From Lewinella sp. 4G2 (GTDB taxonomy: Bacteria; Bacteroidota; Bacteroidia; Chitinophagales; Saprospiraceae), in NCBI RefSeq assembly GCF_001625015.1, contig NZ_LVWJ02000014.1:1240001-1304000 (forward strand): a DNA stretch of 64,000 bases. The letters are read 5' to 3'. The notes beneath the pieces were generated by a model. That model had not been told where the DNA came from. It was given only the letters and a program-made list of their open reading frames with translations, and ran no database searches. Shown here piece after piece: positions 33,501 to 41,542 of the stretch. Position 1 is the first letter of the stretch; each line of letters starts with the position of its first letter. The translations under genes and the position numbers were made by a program.

Positions 33501-35451
33501 CAGTACCGAGGGCGCCAGCTTCGACACCCGCTTATTCCTGTACTCCGGTAGCTGCGGCAACCTTACTTGCGTTGATTTTAACGACGACGCCCCGGACGGT
33601 AGCCTCGGAGCCGCCTCGGCACTGCTTATTTGCACGGACGTGGAAACAACCTATTATTTGTATCTGGACGGCGTTAGCGGAGCGACGGGAGATTACGTCC
33701 TTTCCTTTGCCGAACAGCTTAATCCTCCCGCCCTCGTTTGCCCAGCTAACGTAAGCGTCGGTACTGACGCTAACGGGTGCGATGCAGTCGTAACCTACTC
33801 CCTTCCGGTTCCGGAAAGCCCATGCCCGGGAACGCTGGTAACGCCTACTGTACTGAACCTGGCCAGTGGTTCAACTTTTCCGCAAGGAACTACCACGGTC
33901 ACCCTGATCGCGGTGAACCCAGCCGGCCAATCCGCCACCTGCAATTTTACCGTCACGGTAACGGACGATGAGCCCCCCAGCATTCTTTGTCCACCAAACG
34001 TAAACGTTGCTACTGTTGCCGGCCAGTGCCAGGCACCCGCGACTTTCGCCGACCCCACTTTTAGCGATAACTGCCCCGGAGCCACCCTATCCAGAACGGC
34101 AGGCTCAGCCAGTGGTTCCTCGTTTGATAAGGGAAGTAATCTGATCACTTACCGGGCAACCGATGCTGCGGGCCTGACCAAGGACTGCAGTTTCACCGTA
34201 ACGGTCACGGACACCGAGCCTCCGCAAATCAACTGCCCTTCAGCCGTAACCGTGGATGCCGAGCCAGGCACCTGTGCGGCAACGGTCACCTTCCCCGTAC
34301 CCGTCGGAACGGACAATTGCTCCCCAGTAACGACCGAACGCATTGCGGGGCCGGAGAGCGGCGGCTCCTTCCCCGTCGGAACTACCACCGTCACCTACCG
34401 GGCAACCGACATAGCGGCGCTGACCGACGAGTGTAGCTTCACGGTGATGGTTACCGATCGGCAAGCCCCTACCACGAATTGCGTGGCAGAATTTAGCCGT
34501 AGCCTTGGCGAAGAAAACCAGGTTTTGCTGGAGGTCGTTGACATCGACAACGGAAGTAGTGATGCCTGTGGGATTACTAATGCAAGCATCGACATTACTC
34601 GCCTCGACTGTGAGGCTCTCGGACCGAATACCATTACCCTAACCGTCACCGACGCGGCTGGCAACGCCCAACAGTGTACAACAACCGTTACCGTGACCGA
34701 CCTGGAGTCACCCATCGCGGTTTGCCAGGATTTCAGTTTCATCACCCCGCGCAACGAAACCTTTACCTATACTGCCGACCAAGTCTCCAGCGCTAGTACC
34801 GACAACTGCGGCGTCACCAGTGCCACTTTAAGCAAGACAGACTTTACCTGCGCCGATGCTGGCCCGAATCTTGTCACCCTCACGGTTTTCGATGCCTCCG
34901 GCAATGAGAATGCCTGCCAAGTGACGGTTACCGTATTGACCCAAGCAGAGATCCAGACCAATGCGGCAACTGCTGCCACGGAGTTTGGCGAAATCGTGGT
35001 CAACCAGAATGACGCCACGCTAAATTTCACGGCAACCAACATAGGCTCCGGGGCGGCGGAAAATATCAGCATTACCAGTGATAACAGCGACTTCACCCTT
35101 GAAGGCCTTTCGGAGACACGATTACCTTCGGCTTGTGGCGCCACGCCGAGCGAACTGGGCTTCACGGTACGCTTCACCCCAACCTCCCAAGGGCCACAGA
35201 CTGCAATTATTACGCTGTCGGCAATAGGTAGTCCCCCCGTTAGCTTCCAGGTGACGGGCAATGGTGAGGACGGCCGGGTGTACAATGCGACGCTGCGGAA
35301 ATACTACTTATCCGTAACTGCTGCCCTCGATGAGATTCCCGAAGGCGAGCCGACTGAATTGTATATCGAAGGAGGCGCCTATCCCGAAAATATCAACTTT
35401 GGGGAGAAGCAGATCCGTCTCAAAATTGGCCTACCCGAAGTGGTGGATTAA
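30511..35451 (+). CDS. Giant secreted Gly-rich / HYR / choice-of-anchor protein, 3' end probably truncated
   Basis: 1646 residues. An N-terminal signal region (GIIFLFACAFTASVTGQ) precedes two glycine-rich domains (about 65-360 and 500-800; runs such as GGGGGGGGYSGGG, similar to receptor-type Gly_rich domains). Three beta-sandwich repeats of ~120 residues (GVWYRFTGTG, DTRLTVYSGACTTLTCVGSN, YYVYLDG) alternate with them. Then come three HYR domains (about 1075-1325; TVTVTDTEPPQINCP), two Ig-like repeats and a choice-of-anchor D domain (about 1480-1590; NFTATNIGSGAAENISI). The last ~55 residues (ATLRKYYLSVTAALDEIPEG, YPENINFGEKQIRL) look like the first coil of a beta-helix that is then cut by the stop; no T9SS sorting domain follows. 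Likely an adhesin or matrix protein, perhaps now unanchored. Confidence 0.82.
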   Translation: MTIRVPFNQVPFAMIFCLRRRVFSHLVSGIIFLFACAFTASVTGQTFPLILDGSLQTVDNDNVRPVVGFIEFSVPDDATGDIRFVLRGGDGGSAAFDRDGSPRAPGGGGANVTVDYRFGNAPGQIAPGSTLRMVLGRRGESYDRLGNFLHSSLNAGGGGGASAVIIKRPTESTFTPIAIAGGGGGAAMVHIPFFGTNSYVSSPGGNAQTGTNGGNGTGVLAGQGGVNGAGGGDQNGQYPSGGAGGGYLTDGAGASCDGTILYGGLRSGLYETGPWRPECSLYSTLFFEDNEGGRGFGFGGYAIQPVIELTGGGGGGGGYSGGGKGGDSGGGGGGGSYTMPGHTFLTSSQRVGADQTGVITYQVNRPIDNDMCEGAFRLVDGVEVTGTTSGSTALFGQLACGAVNTRGVWYRFTGTGNQAELSTEGSSFDTRLTVYSGACTTLTCVGSNDDASSSVATSAISLCTRAGLEYYVYLDSKNGETGDFNLLYDATPASPPLPGCATIDGSTQSLGYSNTIQRYVVPNALGAFIDLSATGASGGYAAFNGGLSQGFAKGGGGATANGRFQIGTGAGQIPPYSVIKFIVGQAGRSDIVTTPPNGSEQRSAGGGGATGIFAEIDGQAPRLLVVAGGGGGGHVSYDPGFLGAGAQYFEFAGKSAVTTEGGTSGGGPASSNPGAGGTTGNGGGRNQGGTTNGGGGGGGLNTRGGGNDCGGTGNGGTYGGKGSFSFVSSGGAACDAFFTAGGNGFGGGGAGVKGNNAFGGGGGGYSGGGHGGQGYGGGGGGSFTLESNPDRPDVAGSTPGLNPNNGSASYRLFYDPPANDLCEMATSMAVGAQLRGSTQNSSNRGFPPSCEETINPGVWFTFVGTGDLADLALLSTDLDSRLTVYSGSCTQLTCEGFSADPVSFGTTLTVPTVNGRQYFVYLDGEENDVGNYLLLYTTSPVPPPNDLCNTATLLKGTQQISGTTRGSVATGAVACSGQSPSSGVWFSFTGTGAPTLISTEGASFDTRLFLYSGSCGNLTCVDFNDDAPDGSLGAASALLICTDVETTYYLYLDGVSGATGDYVLSFAEQLNPPALVCPANVSVGTDANGCDAVVTYSLPVPESPCPGTLVTPTVLNLASGSTFPQGTTTVTLIAVNPAGQSATCNFTVTVTDDEPPSILCPPNVNVATVAGQCQAPATFADPTFSDNCPGATLSRTAGSASGSSFDKGSNLITYRATDAAGLTKDCSFTVTVTDTEPPQINCPSAVTVDAEPGTCAATVTFPVPVGTDNCSPVTTERIAGPESGGSFPVGTTTVTYRATDIAALTDECSFTVMVTDRQAPTTNCVAEFSRSLGEENQVLLEVVDIDNGSSDACGITNASIDITRLDCEALGPNTITLTVTDAAGNAQQCTTTVTVTDLESPIAVCQDFSFITPRNETFTYTADQVSSASTDNCGVTSATLSKTDFTCADAGPNLVTLTVFDASGNENACQVTVTVLTQAEIQTNAATAATEFGEIVVNQNDATLNFTATNIGSGAAENISITSDNSDFTLEGLSETRLPSACGATPSELGFTVRFTPTSQGPQTAIITLSAIGSPPVSFQVTGNGEDGRVYNATLRKYYLSVTAALDEIPEGEPTELYIEGGAYPENINFGEKQIRLKIGLPEVVD

Positions 35452-35481
35452 CACGCGGCCTAAAGATCAGTCAATATTGCG

Positions 35482-35582
35482 TACTGCCTATCCGCCTACA
35501 GCTTACCGCCTTTGGTACCTAAAAATAGAAATCGGTCAATTCAACACTCCCCTGAACCAAGCTGATGAATAAATCAAATGCT
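35482..35582. repeat. Direct repeat B flanking the giant surface protein gene
   Basis: Partner of 30151-30245, starting 30 bases after the stop of the giant gene. A dispersed-element copy follows immediately (35592-35610). No gene in the rest of the 227-bp gap. Confidence 0.75.
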
Positions 35583-35591
35583 ACCTCCCCC

Positions 35592-35610
35592 TGCACCCGC
35601 GACAGCGCAA
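35592..35610. repeat. Dispersed element copy (intergenic)
   Basis: TGCACCCGCGACAGCGCAA, reverse orientation, between direct repeat B and the next gene. Confidence 0.6.
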
Positions 35611-35678
35611 AATTAATCTACCCCAACCCGTAACAATGCCTCTAGCCGCAGGATAAAGCCATAAACAAACCTGCCACC

Positions 35679-36380
35679 ATGAAGCAATCTTACTTATTGT
35701 TTTGCCTGTTACTCACGACGATGACCCTTTCCGCCCAAGTGGGCGTCAACAATAGTAGTCCCGAACAGACGCTCGACGTGAACGGCAAAGTCAAGATCGG
35801 CAACGATGGCGCCACGCCTTCCGACGGGACGCTGCGCTACAACTCCTCGGAAGAAAGCTTTGAAGGCTACGCCGGTGGCGAATGGCAGTCGCTCAACAAA
35901 GCGGCGTCGGGGCAGAACGTGCGGGCGCTTTCCTTCCACGAAGCCATCGTTTCCGTAGCCGGCGGGACGGGTACGACCAACTTCACCCTCATCAGAAATA
36001 CGATTGATTCGGAAACGGGTGGCTTTATCAATAGCGGAAATAACCCGTACGTCACACCGACAGGCAAATTGATTGCCATCGACCGCATCACCGTAATTGC
36101 CAGCGACGGCGTGCCGGATGAGTTTTTCTACGTGGGCGTCGCGCCCGCCTCGTACAATGCGCAAACCAATGAGATCAGTTCCATTAGGAACCCGCGGATC
36201 TACGTCAGTGGCAGCTCCTCCACCGGGCCGGCGATCCACATGGCTAACCATGCACCCTTGTTCGTCCTGCGGCCGGGGCAGGTGCTCAGCATTAACAATA
36301 CACCATCGTCACAGACGCGGGTGCGGGTGGTCGTACACGGCTTCGAGGTGGACTCTTTGGAAGATTATTACGGGCTGTAG
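35679..36380 (+). CDS. Secreted protein with Bacteroidota tail-fibre-like N-terminus
   Basis: 233 residues. A signal peptide (1-19) precedes the stretch VGVNNSSPEQTLDVNGKVKI, DGTLRYNSSEESFEGYAGGE and WQSLN. This is the common N-terminal module of Bacteroidota surface proteins that resemble phage tail fibres. The C-terminal half is beta-rich and unfamiliar (FTLIRNTIDSETGGFINSG, FVLRPGQVLSINN). No sorting domain is visible. Function unknown; probably exported. Confidence 0.7.
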   Translation: MKQSYLLFCLLLTTMTLSAQVGVNNSSPEQTLDVNGKVKIGNDGATPSDGTLRYNSSEESFEGYAGGEWQSLNKAASGQNVRALSFHEAIVSVAGGTGTTNFTLIRNTIDSETGGFINSGNNPYVTPTGKLIAIDRITVIASDGVPDEFFYVGVAPASYNAQTNEISSIRNPRIYVSGSSSTGPAIHMANHAPLFVLRPGQVLSINNTPSSQTRVRVVVHGFEVDSLEDYYGL

Positions 36381-36460
36381 AGATTCGAGTATTTGAGTAT
36401 CAAGTGTCGAGTTGCGAGTATCAAGTACTTGTAACTCGCAACTCGATACTCGCAACTCTA
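36381..36460. repeat. Heptamer array with inverted arms, GAGTATN/GAGTTGC type
   Basis: Left arm GATTCGAGTATTTGAGTATC AAGTGTCGAGTTGCGAGTAT; right arm ACTCGCAACTCGATACTCGC AACTC. It fills the gap between convergent genes. The stop codon TAG of the HMG-CoA reductase gene (36458-36460) abuts the right arm. Confidence 0.8.
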
Positions 36461-37561
36461 CCCCCGCCCCAACCGCTCATGCGCCGCCGAAAAATGCCCC
36501 GCCGCCAACGCCGCCAAAATCGATAACTCCCCCGCCAAACAAACTCCTGCGGTGATCTCCGCCAGCTTATTCGCCTTGCCCGCTCCGAAGCAGTCCATAA
36601 GCTCCAGGCACTCGCGCTGGGTGGGCAGGCCCGTACCGCCGCCGACCGTTCCGACGATCAGGTTGGGAAGGGTGACGGATGCGTAAAGGTTCCCCTCCGG
36701 CGTAGCTTCCATCCGGACGGTCCCCACCGCCGCTTCCGCCACGCAGGCCGCATCCTGCCCGCAGGCGATGAAGAGCGCGGCGAGGCCGTTGGCGAGGTGG
36801 GCGTGGACGCCAATCGTCCCCGTCTGGAGAGCGCCGTAGCAGGCGGCCCGGCCGAAACGGTCGATGGTTTCCGGCGTGGTTTTTAGGACGGCCTTTACGA
36901 CGGCCCGCGGCAGAATTAATTCCGCGCAAACCCGCTTCCCCCGCACCCGCTGGAAGTTGGCGTAATTAGCCTTCTTATCTCCCGAAGCATTCACCTCCAG
37001 GTACCAGACTTTGATGTCGCCGGAAAACTGAGCGGCGATATAGCGGCAGATCCGGTCCGTACAGATCGTGACCATGTTTTGCCCGGCCGCGTCGCCCGTA
37101 GTGTAAGTGAAGCGCAGGGTCACCGCGTTACCCTCCAGCGTCGGGACGACGGATTTCAGTTGCGCGTACCGACTGTTCTCCCCGGTGATCGTCCGGAACG
37201 CTTCCGTCTGCCCCGCTACCCAGGCGATGAAGTTGGCGGCGGTGGTCAGGTCCGCCAGCTCAAAGTAGGGGGCCCGCTGTACGCCTTCGTCAATCACCTT
37301 CACGGTAGCGCCGCCGCTCTCCGTGATGGCCTTCATGCCGCGGGAAAAGGAGGCGACCAGGGCGCCTTCCGTAGTGGCCAGCGGGACGCTAAAGTCCCCC
37401 CGCGCGTGGTCCCCGTTCAACTGCATTGGTCCGGCCAGCCCCACCGGAACGCGGGCCATCCCAATATAATTCTCAATGTTGCCCCGTAGCCCTTCGGCGG
37501 TAGGGTTCGGCGCTTCGCCGGATAGGTGCGGATGGGTGGTGAGGAGTTCGATTGGGCTGAT
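36458..37561 (-). CDS. Hydroxymethylglutaryl-CoA reductase, class I-like
   Basis: HMG-CoA reductase makes mevalonate from HMG-CoA with NAD(P)H, the committed step of the mevalonate isoprenoid route. Seen are the ENYIGMARVPVGLAGP entry motif, LATTEGALVASFSRG with the catalytic Glu, EVNASGDKKANYANF with the catalytic Lys, ACGQDAACVAEAA with the catalytic Asp, GTVGGGTGLPTQRECLE, and a C-terminal AHERLG His. From the ATG at 37459 the product would be 333 residues but would lose EGLRGNIENYIG, which is conserved. The frame is open to a TAA at 37565 and contains no ATG, GTG or TTG there, so the true start is unclear (ATC at 37559 or 37550 possible). Confidence 0.9.
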   Translation of the reverse strand: MSPIELLTTHPHLSGEAPNPTAEGLRGNIENYIGMARVPVGLAGPMQLNGDHARGDFSVPLATTEGALVASFSRGMKAITESGGATVKVIDEGVQRAPYFELADLTTAANFIAWVAGQTEAFRTITGENSRYAQLKSVVPTLEGNAVTLRFTYTTGDAAGQNMVTICTDRICRYIAAQFSGDIKVWYLEVNASGDKKANYANFQRVRGKRVCAELILPRAVVKAVLKTTPETIDRFGRAACYGALQTGTIGVHAHLANGLAALFIACGQDAACVAEAAVGTVRMEATPEGNLYASVTLPNLIVGTVGGGTGLPTQRECLELMDCFGAGKANKLAEITAGVCLAGELSILAALAAGHFSAAHERLGRG

Positions 37562-37631
37562 GGATTAGTCTTCGTGGGTGACGTAGAAAGGACTTGAATT
37601 GTTCTCTACAACGATTGATGTGGGAGGCAGG

Positions 37632-37714
37632 GACGTTAGATTTTAGACTTTAGATGTTAGACGTTGGAGTGCGTCTAAAATCTAAATTCTAGAGTCTATC
37701 GTCTAACTTCTAAT
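37632..37714. repeat. Heptamer array with inverted arms, TTAGANN type
   Basis: Left arm TTAGATT TTAGACT TTAGATG TTAGACG; right arm TCTAAAA TCTAAAT TCTAGAG TCTATCG TCTAACT TCTAA, in perfect register of seven. The stop codon (TAG, minus strand 37710-37712) of the rhomboid gene is the last unit. Confidence 0.85.
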
Positions 37715-38579
37715 TCAACCTCCGAATATGCGGCGGCACCGTAGTCTTAGCAAAGTAGTACGCCAACGCCGCCCCCGTAATCGCCCCACCCAAATGCGCC
37801 CAGTGCGCGATGTTATCCCCCGTGATGTTGAGGACGCCGAGCACCAGGTCCACCCCGAAGACGACTAAGACCATCACCCAGGCCGGGAAGCCGAAGGGTA
37901 GGAAAAGCGGATAGACCTTCTGATTCGGATAGAAAACAGCGAAGGAAGCAAAGACACCCGAAACGGCGCCGGAGGCACCGAGCATCGGCACGAGGATCCA
38001 CCGCTCCAACTCATCCTGCATGAGGACTTTGGCGTCGCGGACGGCCCCTTCCACGTCCACCGGGTCGCCGAAGGCTAGCTTATTTTGCAGGTCGCCCAAA
38101 ATGCTGGCCCCCGTTTCTCTACCGATGATGTTACCCGACCCATCCTTAGTGACGTAAGGGATTCCACTCAGGTCCTTTCCCCGGAAAAAGGCGTCGAAAG
38201 TTTCCAGGGTAGGGTCCGCGGCAAACGCCTCCAGGGCCGTTTCAAGCCCTGCCGTATTCCAGTACACGAAGCCAAAGTGCATCGCCACCGCCCCGAATAA
38301 AGAAGCGAAGTACAGCAGCGTAAAATTCTTTGCTCCTAGCCGCGTCTCGATGACCGGTCCGAAGAAGTACAGGCCCAGCATGTTGAAAGCAATGTGGAAT
38401 TCATCTGCGTGCATAAAGGCGTGCGTCACCAGCTGCCAGGGTTTGAAATTGGGCGTCGATGGGTAGTAAAGGACGAGTTCATTCGCCAGCGGCCCGTTCT
38501 CACCGGTCGCCAAGATGAGCACGAACAGGAGTGCGTTCGCGATCAACAGGTACTTTACGATGGGGGTGATGGAACGCAT
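37710..38579 (-). CDS. Rhomboid-family intramembrane serine protease
   Basis: 289 residues, about six membrane helices. The catalytic serine is in GASGAVSGVFASF (about residue 200) and the catalytic histidine in WAHLGGAITGAALAYYF near the C-terminus, with the first-helix HAFMHADEFHIAFNMLGLYFFG block also typical. A soluble insertion of about 75 residues (SGIPYVTKDGSGN region) sits between helices 3 and 4. Rhomboids cut transmembrane substrates within the bilayer; substrate unknown. The ATG at 38579 (MRSITPIVKYLLIANALLF) is chosen. Downstream of mutL on the same strand; the stop codon is in an array. Confidence 0.9.
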   Translation of the reverse strand: MRSITPIVKYLLIANALLFVLILATGENGPLANELVLYYPSTPNFKPWQLVTHAFMHADEFHIAFNMLGLYFFGPVIETRLGAKNFTLLYFASLFGAVAMHFGFVYWNTAGLETALEAFAADPTLETFDAFFRGKDLSGIPYVTKDGSGNIIGRETGASILGDLQNKLAFGDPVDVEGAVRDAKVLMQDELERWILVPMLGASGAVSGVFASFAVFYPNQKVYPLFLPFGFPAWVMVLVVFGVDLVLGVLNITGDNIAHWAHLGGAITGAALAYYFAKTTVPPHIRRLN

Positions 38580-38582
38580 GAT

Positions 38583-38668
38583 TAGTCTGTAGTCTATAGT
38601 CTTTAGTCTCCAGTACTCCACGGCGATCGAAACGTCGGAAGTCTAAAATCTAAGATCTAACCTCTAAA
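38583..38668. repeat. Heptamer array, TAGTCTN left arm and TCTAANN right arm
   Basis: Left arm TAGTCTG TAGTCTA TAGTCTT TAGTCTC; right arm AGTCTAAAATCTAAGATCTA ACCTCTAAATT. It lies between the rhomboid start and the mutL stop. Confidence 0.75.
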
Positions 38669-38710
38669 TTCCGTGAGGTCAGTAATGGTTCTTTCCGTCA
38701 GATAGATTCA

Positions 38711-40720
38711 TCAGCTCGCGAAGAGCTTATCTACCTCTTCCAGTTCGTACTTCACGAAAGTTTTGCCGCCACTCGGCCCCGTTTGTGGTTGCTCGCAGGC
38801 GAAGAGTTGGTTCATCAGGCTGCGCATTTCGGCGACGTCCAGGGCGGCACCGCGGCGGATGGCGGCGTTGCGGGCCAGGGCCTTGGCGAGGCGTTGGTGG
38901 CCGCTGTTGCTGAGGTCCACGTCGTCGCGGTACTGTTGCAGGAGGCGTTCGAGGATCTCCTTTTCGTTCTTGTGGCCAGCGATTTCGGCGGGGATGCCCC
39001 GGATGATGAAGCTGTTCCCGCCGAAAGGTTCCACGTCGAAACCGAGCAGTTTGAGGTCCGGTAGGAGGTCGGTCATCACCCCGACGTCGGCGTGGGGGAG
39101 TTCCACCGTTTGGGGGAAGAGGCTCTGCTGGCTCGCGGCCGGGATGGTCTCGAGGTTGCGCAGGAAGCGTTCGTAGAGGATCCGCTGGTGGGCCGTCCGT
39201 TGGTCGATCAGCAGCCACCCGGATTTGATCGGGCTCACGATGTAGCGGCCGTGCAACTGGTAGGGTTTGCGGTCCTGAGCGCTGCCGCCGGGCGTTTCTT
39301 CTTCGTTGCCGACGCGGCTGGGCAGCACGTCCTCGCTCACCTTGCTTTGCAGGATTTCCCCGGTATCGAGGTCCACGAGCGCGGCGCCGAATTCATCCGT
39401 AGCCTGGAAGTCGATCGTATTATCGGGCGTCGTTTCGCTGTCCCCGCCGAGGCCCCGGTACAGTTCTTCCCAGTGCCGCAGGTTATTGGCCTGCCGCTGG
39501 GCTTCGCTGCCACTCGGTTGGTAACTGCTCCCACTATTTTGGGCGCTGCCGCGGGTGCCAGGGAATTGGGAACGCGGTGGCGAATAGTCCGCATTCATCT
39601 TGCTACCCAGGACCTCCCCTTCTTCCTCCGTATCCGCATTGAGGCGGGAGGAAAGGACGGTCGCCGCCGGAGCCGTTTTGGAGGGCGAAAAGACGTTGTC
39701 CACCTCAAAATCAATGGAAGGCATAATGCTCGCCCGCCCCAGCCCGTGGCGGATGGTCGCCTTCAGGTAGTTGTAGATCATCCGCTCGTCCTCAAACTTG
39801 ATCTCCTGTTTGGTGGGGTGAACGTTCACGTCAATCCGCGCGGGATCGATCCGCATGTAGATGACGTAAAAGGGGTAACTATCCTTATTCAGCAGGTCAT
39901 CGTAAGCCCCAACCACCGCGTGGTGGAGGTAGGAGGACTTGATGAAGCGGTCGTTAATAAAAAAGAATTGCCCCACCCGACTCTTACGGGCCGCCTCGGG
40001 CTTACCCACGTAACCGGTGATTTGCAGTACGTCGGTATCCTCATCAATCGGGACGAGCAGCGAATCGTACTTCCGCCCGAATACCTGGACGACCCGTTGC
40101 CGCAGCTTACCAATGGGTAAAGCGAGATCCAACCGGTCATTAACGATCAGGTCGAAGCGGACGCCGGGGTAGGCCAGGGCAATCCGGATGAACTCATCGC
40201 GGATGTGGCGCAGCTCCACCGTATCACTCTTCAGGAAATTGCGGCGGGCCGGGACGTTGAAGAAGAGGTTCCGCACCGCCATCGTCGTGCCTGCGGGGGC
40301 GGCGACCGGTTCTTGGACCTTCACTTCGCTGCCTTCCACCAGGATGCGGGTACCCAGTTCGTCGGGCGCCCGGCGGGTTTTGATCTCCAGTTGGGCGACG
40401 GCCGCAATACTGGGCAGGGCTTCTCCGCGGAAACCCATCGTCCGGAGGTTGAACAGATCGTCGGCGGAGCGGAGCTTACTCGTCGCGTGCCGCTCCAGGG
40501 CCATCCGGGCGTCGGTTTCGGACATCCCGCAACCGTTGTCCCGCACCTGGATGAGCGTCTTTCCGCTATCCTTAATGGCCAACTCGATCTCACTGGCGCC
40601 GGAATCAATGGCGTTCTCCACGAGCTCCTTCACGACGCTGGAGGGCCGCTGAATGACTTCGCCGGCCGCAATTTGGTTAGCGATGGCGTCGGGAAGCAGG
40701 TGAACCAGGTTATCGGTCAT
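38711..40720 (-). CDS. mutL: DNA mismatch repair protein MutL
   Basis: 669 residues. The N-terminal GHKL ATPase is complete: IAAGEVIQRPSSVVKELVEN, AIDSGA, VRDNGCGM, HATSKL, TMGFRGEALPSIA. A disordered linker (about 350-470) carries two short repeats (LSSRLNADTEEEGEVLGSKM region) and an inserted dispersed-element copy. The C-terminal dimerisation domain is present (HGRYIVSPIKSGWLLIDQ), but the endonuclease motif DQHAxxExxxxE reads DQRTAHQRILYE, so the His and first Glu are replaced. Mismatch recognition partner MutS is not in the window. The ATG at 40720 fits MTDNLVHLLPDAIANQIAAG. Confidence 0.95.
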   Translation of the reverse strand: MTDNLVHLLPDAIANQIAAGEVIQRPSSVVKELVENAIDSGASEIELAIKDSGKTLIQVRDNGCGMSETDARMALERHATSKLRSADDLFNLRTMGFRGEALPSIAAVAQLEIKTRRAPDELGTRILVEGSEVKVQEPVAAPAGTTMAVRNLFFNVPARRNFLKSDTVELRHIRDEFIRIALAYPGVRFDLIVNDRLDLALPIGKLRQRVVQVFGRKYDSLLVPIDEDTDVLQITGYVGKPEAARKSRVGQFFFINDRFIKSSYLHHAVVGAYDDLLNKDSYPFYVIYMRIDPARIDVNVHPTKQEIKFEDERMIYNYLKATIRHGLGRASIMPSIDFEVDNVFSPSKTAPAATVLSSRLNADTEEEGEVLGSKMNADYSPPRSQFPGTRGSAQNSGSSYQPSGSEAQRQANNLRHWEELYRGLGGDSETTPDNTIDFQATDEFGAALVDLDTGEILQSKVSEDVLPSRVGNEEETPGGSAQDRKPYQLHGRYIVSPIKSGWLLIDQRTAHQRILYERFLRNLETIPAASQQSLFPQTVELPHADVGVMTDLLPDLKLLGFDVEPFGGNSFIIRGIPAEIAGHKNEKEILERLLQQYRDDVDLSNSGHQRLAKALARNAAIRRGAALDVAEMRSLMNQLFACEQPQTGPSGGKTFVKYELEEVDKLFAS
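39537..39570. repeat. Dispersed element copy inside mutL linker
   Basis: TTTTGGGCGCTGCCGCGGGT followed by GCCAGGGAATTGGGAA matches both the core and the flank of the family. In frame, it encodes part of the linker (QFPGTRGSAQNS). Confidence 0.7.
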
Positions 40721-40812
40721 ATAAATCTTAGTAAGCGGGAAGGGCAAGATACGACTTCAAACATCAGCAGGGAACAAAGACAAACAATTTGTTGGTATCT
40801 TGTTAGTTGGCG

Positions 40813-41214
40813 TCACAGTTCCTCCAACTGCAGCGGCTCGGTCGGTGCCGGCGGAGGCGCCAACTCCTGATTAGGGTCGGCGACGGGTAATTCCGTTTCT
40901 AACCAACCGGAAATATCCGGAAAGTACACCTCAATGGCGAAGTAACTGATGATGAGCAGGGCGATGATGACGATGAAGAGCGTCCCGTTCGCCTTCTTCA
41001 CCCGTTGGTTGCGGTAGGTCCCCGCGGCGGCTCCCCCGGCACCTTTACGGAAGCCACCGGCGATGCGGGCCTTCATGGCGTCCACCCCACCGGTTTGGAG
41101 GAGTTCTACGCGGGCCTTGCGCTGCTCGGCTTCCTCCTTCTTGGGGTCCCAGTAACGAGGTTTATAACTGAACTGCTGGTGGGTCGGTGGTTTCAGGAAT
41201 TTGAAGATGCCCAT
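40813..41214 (-). CDS. Small single-pass membrane protein, unknown function
   Basis: 133 residues. The N-terminus is cytoplasmic and basic (FKPRYWDPKK-like segment SYKPRYWDPKKEEAEQRKAR), followed by RNQRVKKANG and one membrane helix (TLFIVIIALLIISYFAIEVY), then an acidic proline-rich tail. I do not recognise a family, but the gene lies upstream of mutL on the same strand, 92 bp apart, and has a normal ATG (41214). The longer upstream frame runs through a repeat and is discarded. Confidence 0.72.
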   Translation of the reverse strand: MGIFKFLKPPTHQQFSYKPRYWDPKKEEAEQRKARVELLQTGGVDAMKARIAGGFRKGAGGAAAGTYRNQRVKKANGTLFIVIIALLIISYFAIEVYFPDISGWLETELPVADPNQELAPPPAPTEPLQLEEL

Positions 41215-41322
41215 GGTCGGTAGATTTTGGGAGTAGCTTAAAGGTCGGAGCGTATCCGGTAAATGGTAACGAATGGCTCCCTCCAAAGATGCGTCATCCA
41301 CCGGACTTGGTGGGTATTCATA

Positions 41323-41437
41323 CACTGTTATACATGAGACGATTATCACGTCTCCCCTCTCCTTTGGACCACTCAGTAGCCGCGAAGCGAAAGGGGCCGG
41401 GGGAGAGGAATACACAACGTCATGTATAGCAGTGGAT
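41323..41437. mobile_element. 115-bp foldback element
   Basis: Outer arms CACTGTTATACATGA and TCATGTATAGCAGTG pair almost perfectly, and inside them lies a CTCCCCTCTCC / GGGGGAGAGG pair. The inner 57 bp (41352-41408) is a second copy of 25102-25160. Non-coding, between divergent genes. Confidence 0.7.
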
Positions 41438-41542
41438 GGGTATTCTACTATCCGGATGACTCAGTAGTTTAGCGCTTTGCTTTTGGACTGAGCTAGGGCC
41501 AATACCCAGCCGACCATCGCGTTTAGTATCCAAATATTCCTG

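Noticed and set aside
39270-39300. Second dispersed-element copy in mutL
   Set aside because: GAGCGCTGCCGCCGGGCGTT has only a partial match and no flank; kept out of the count.
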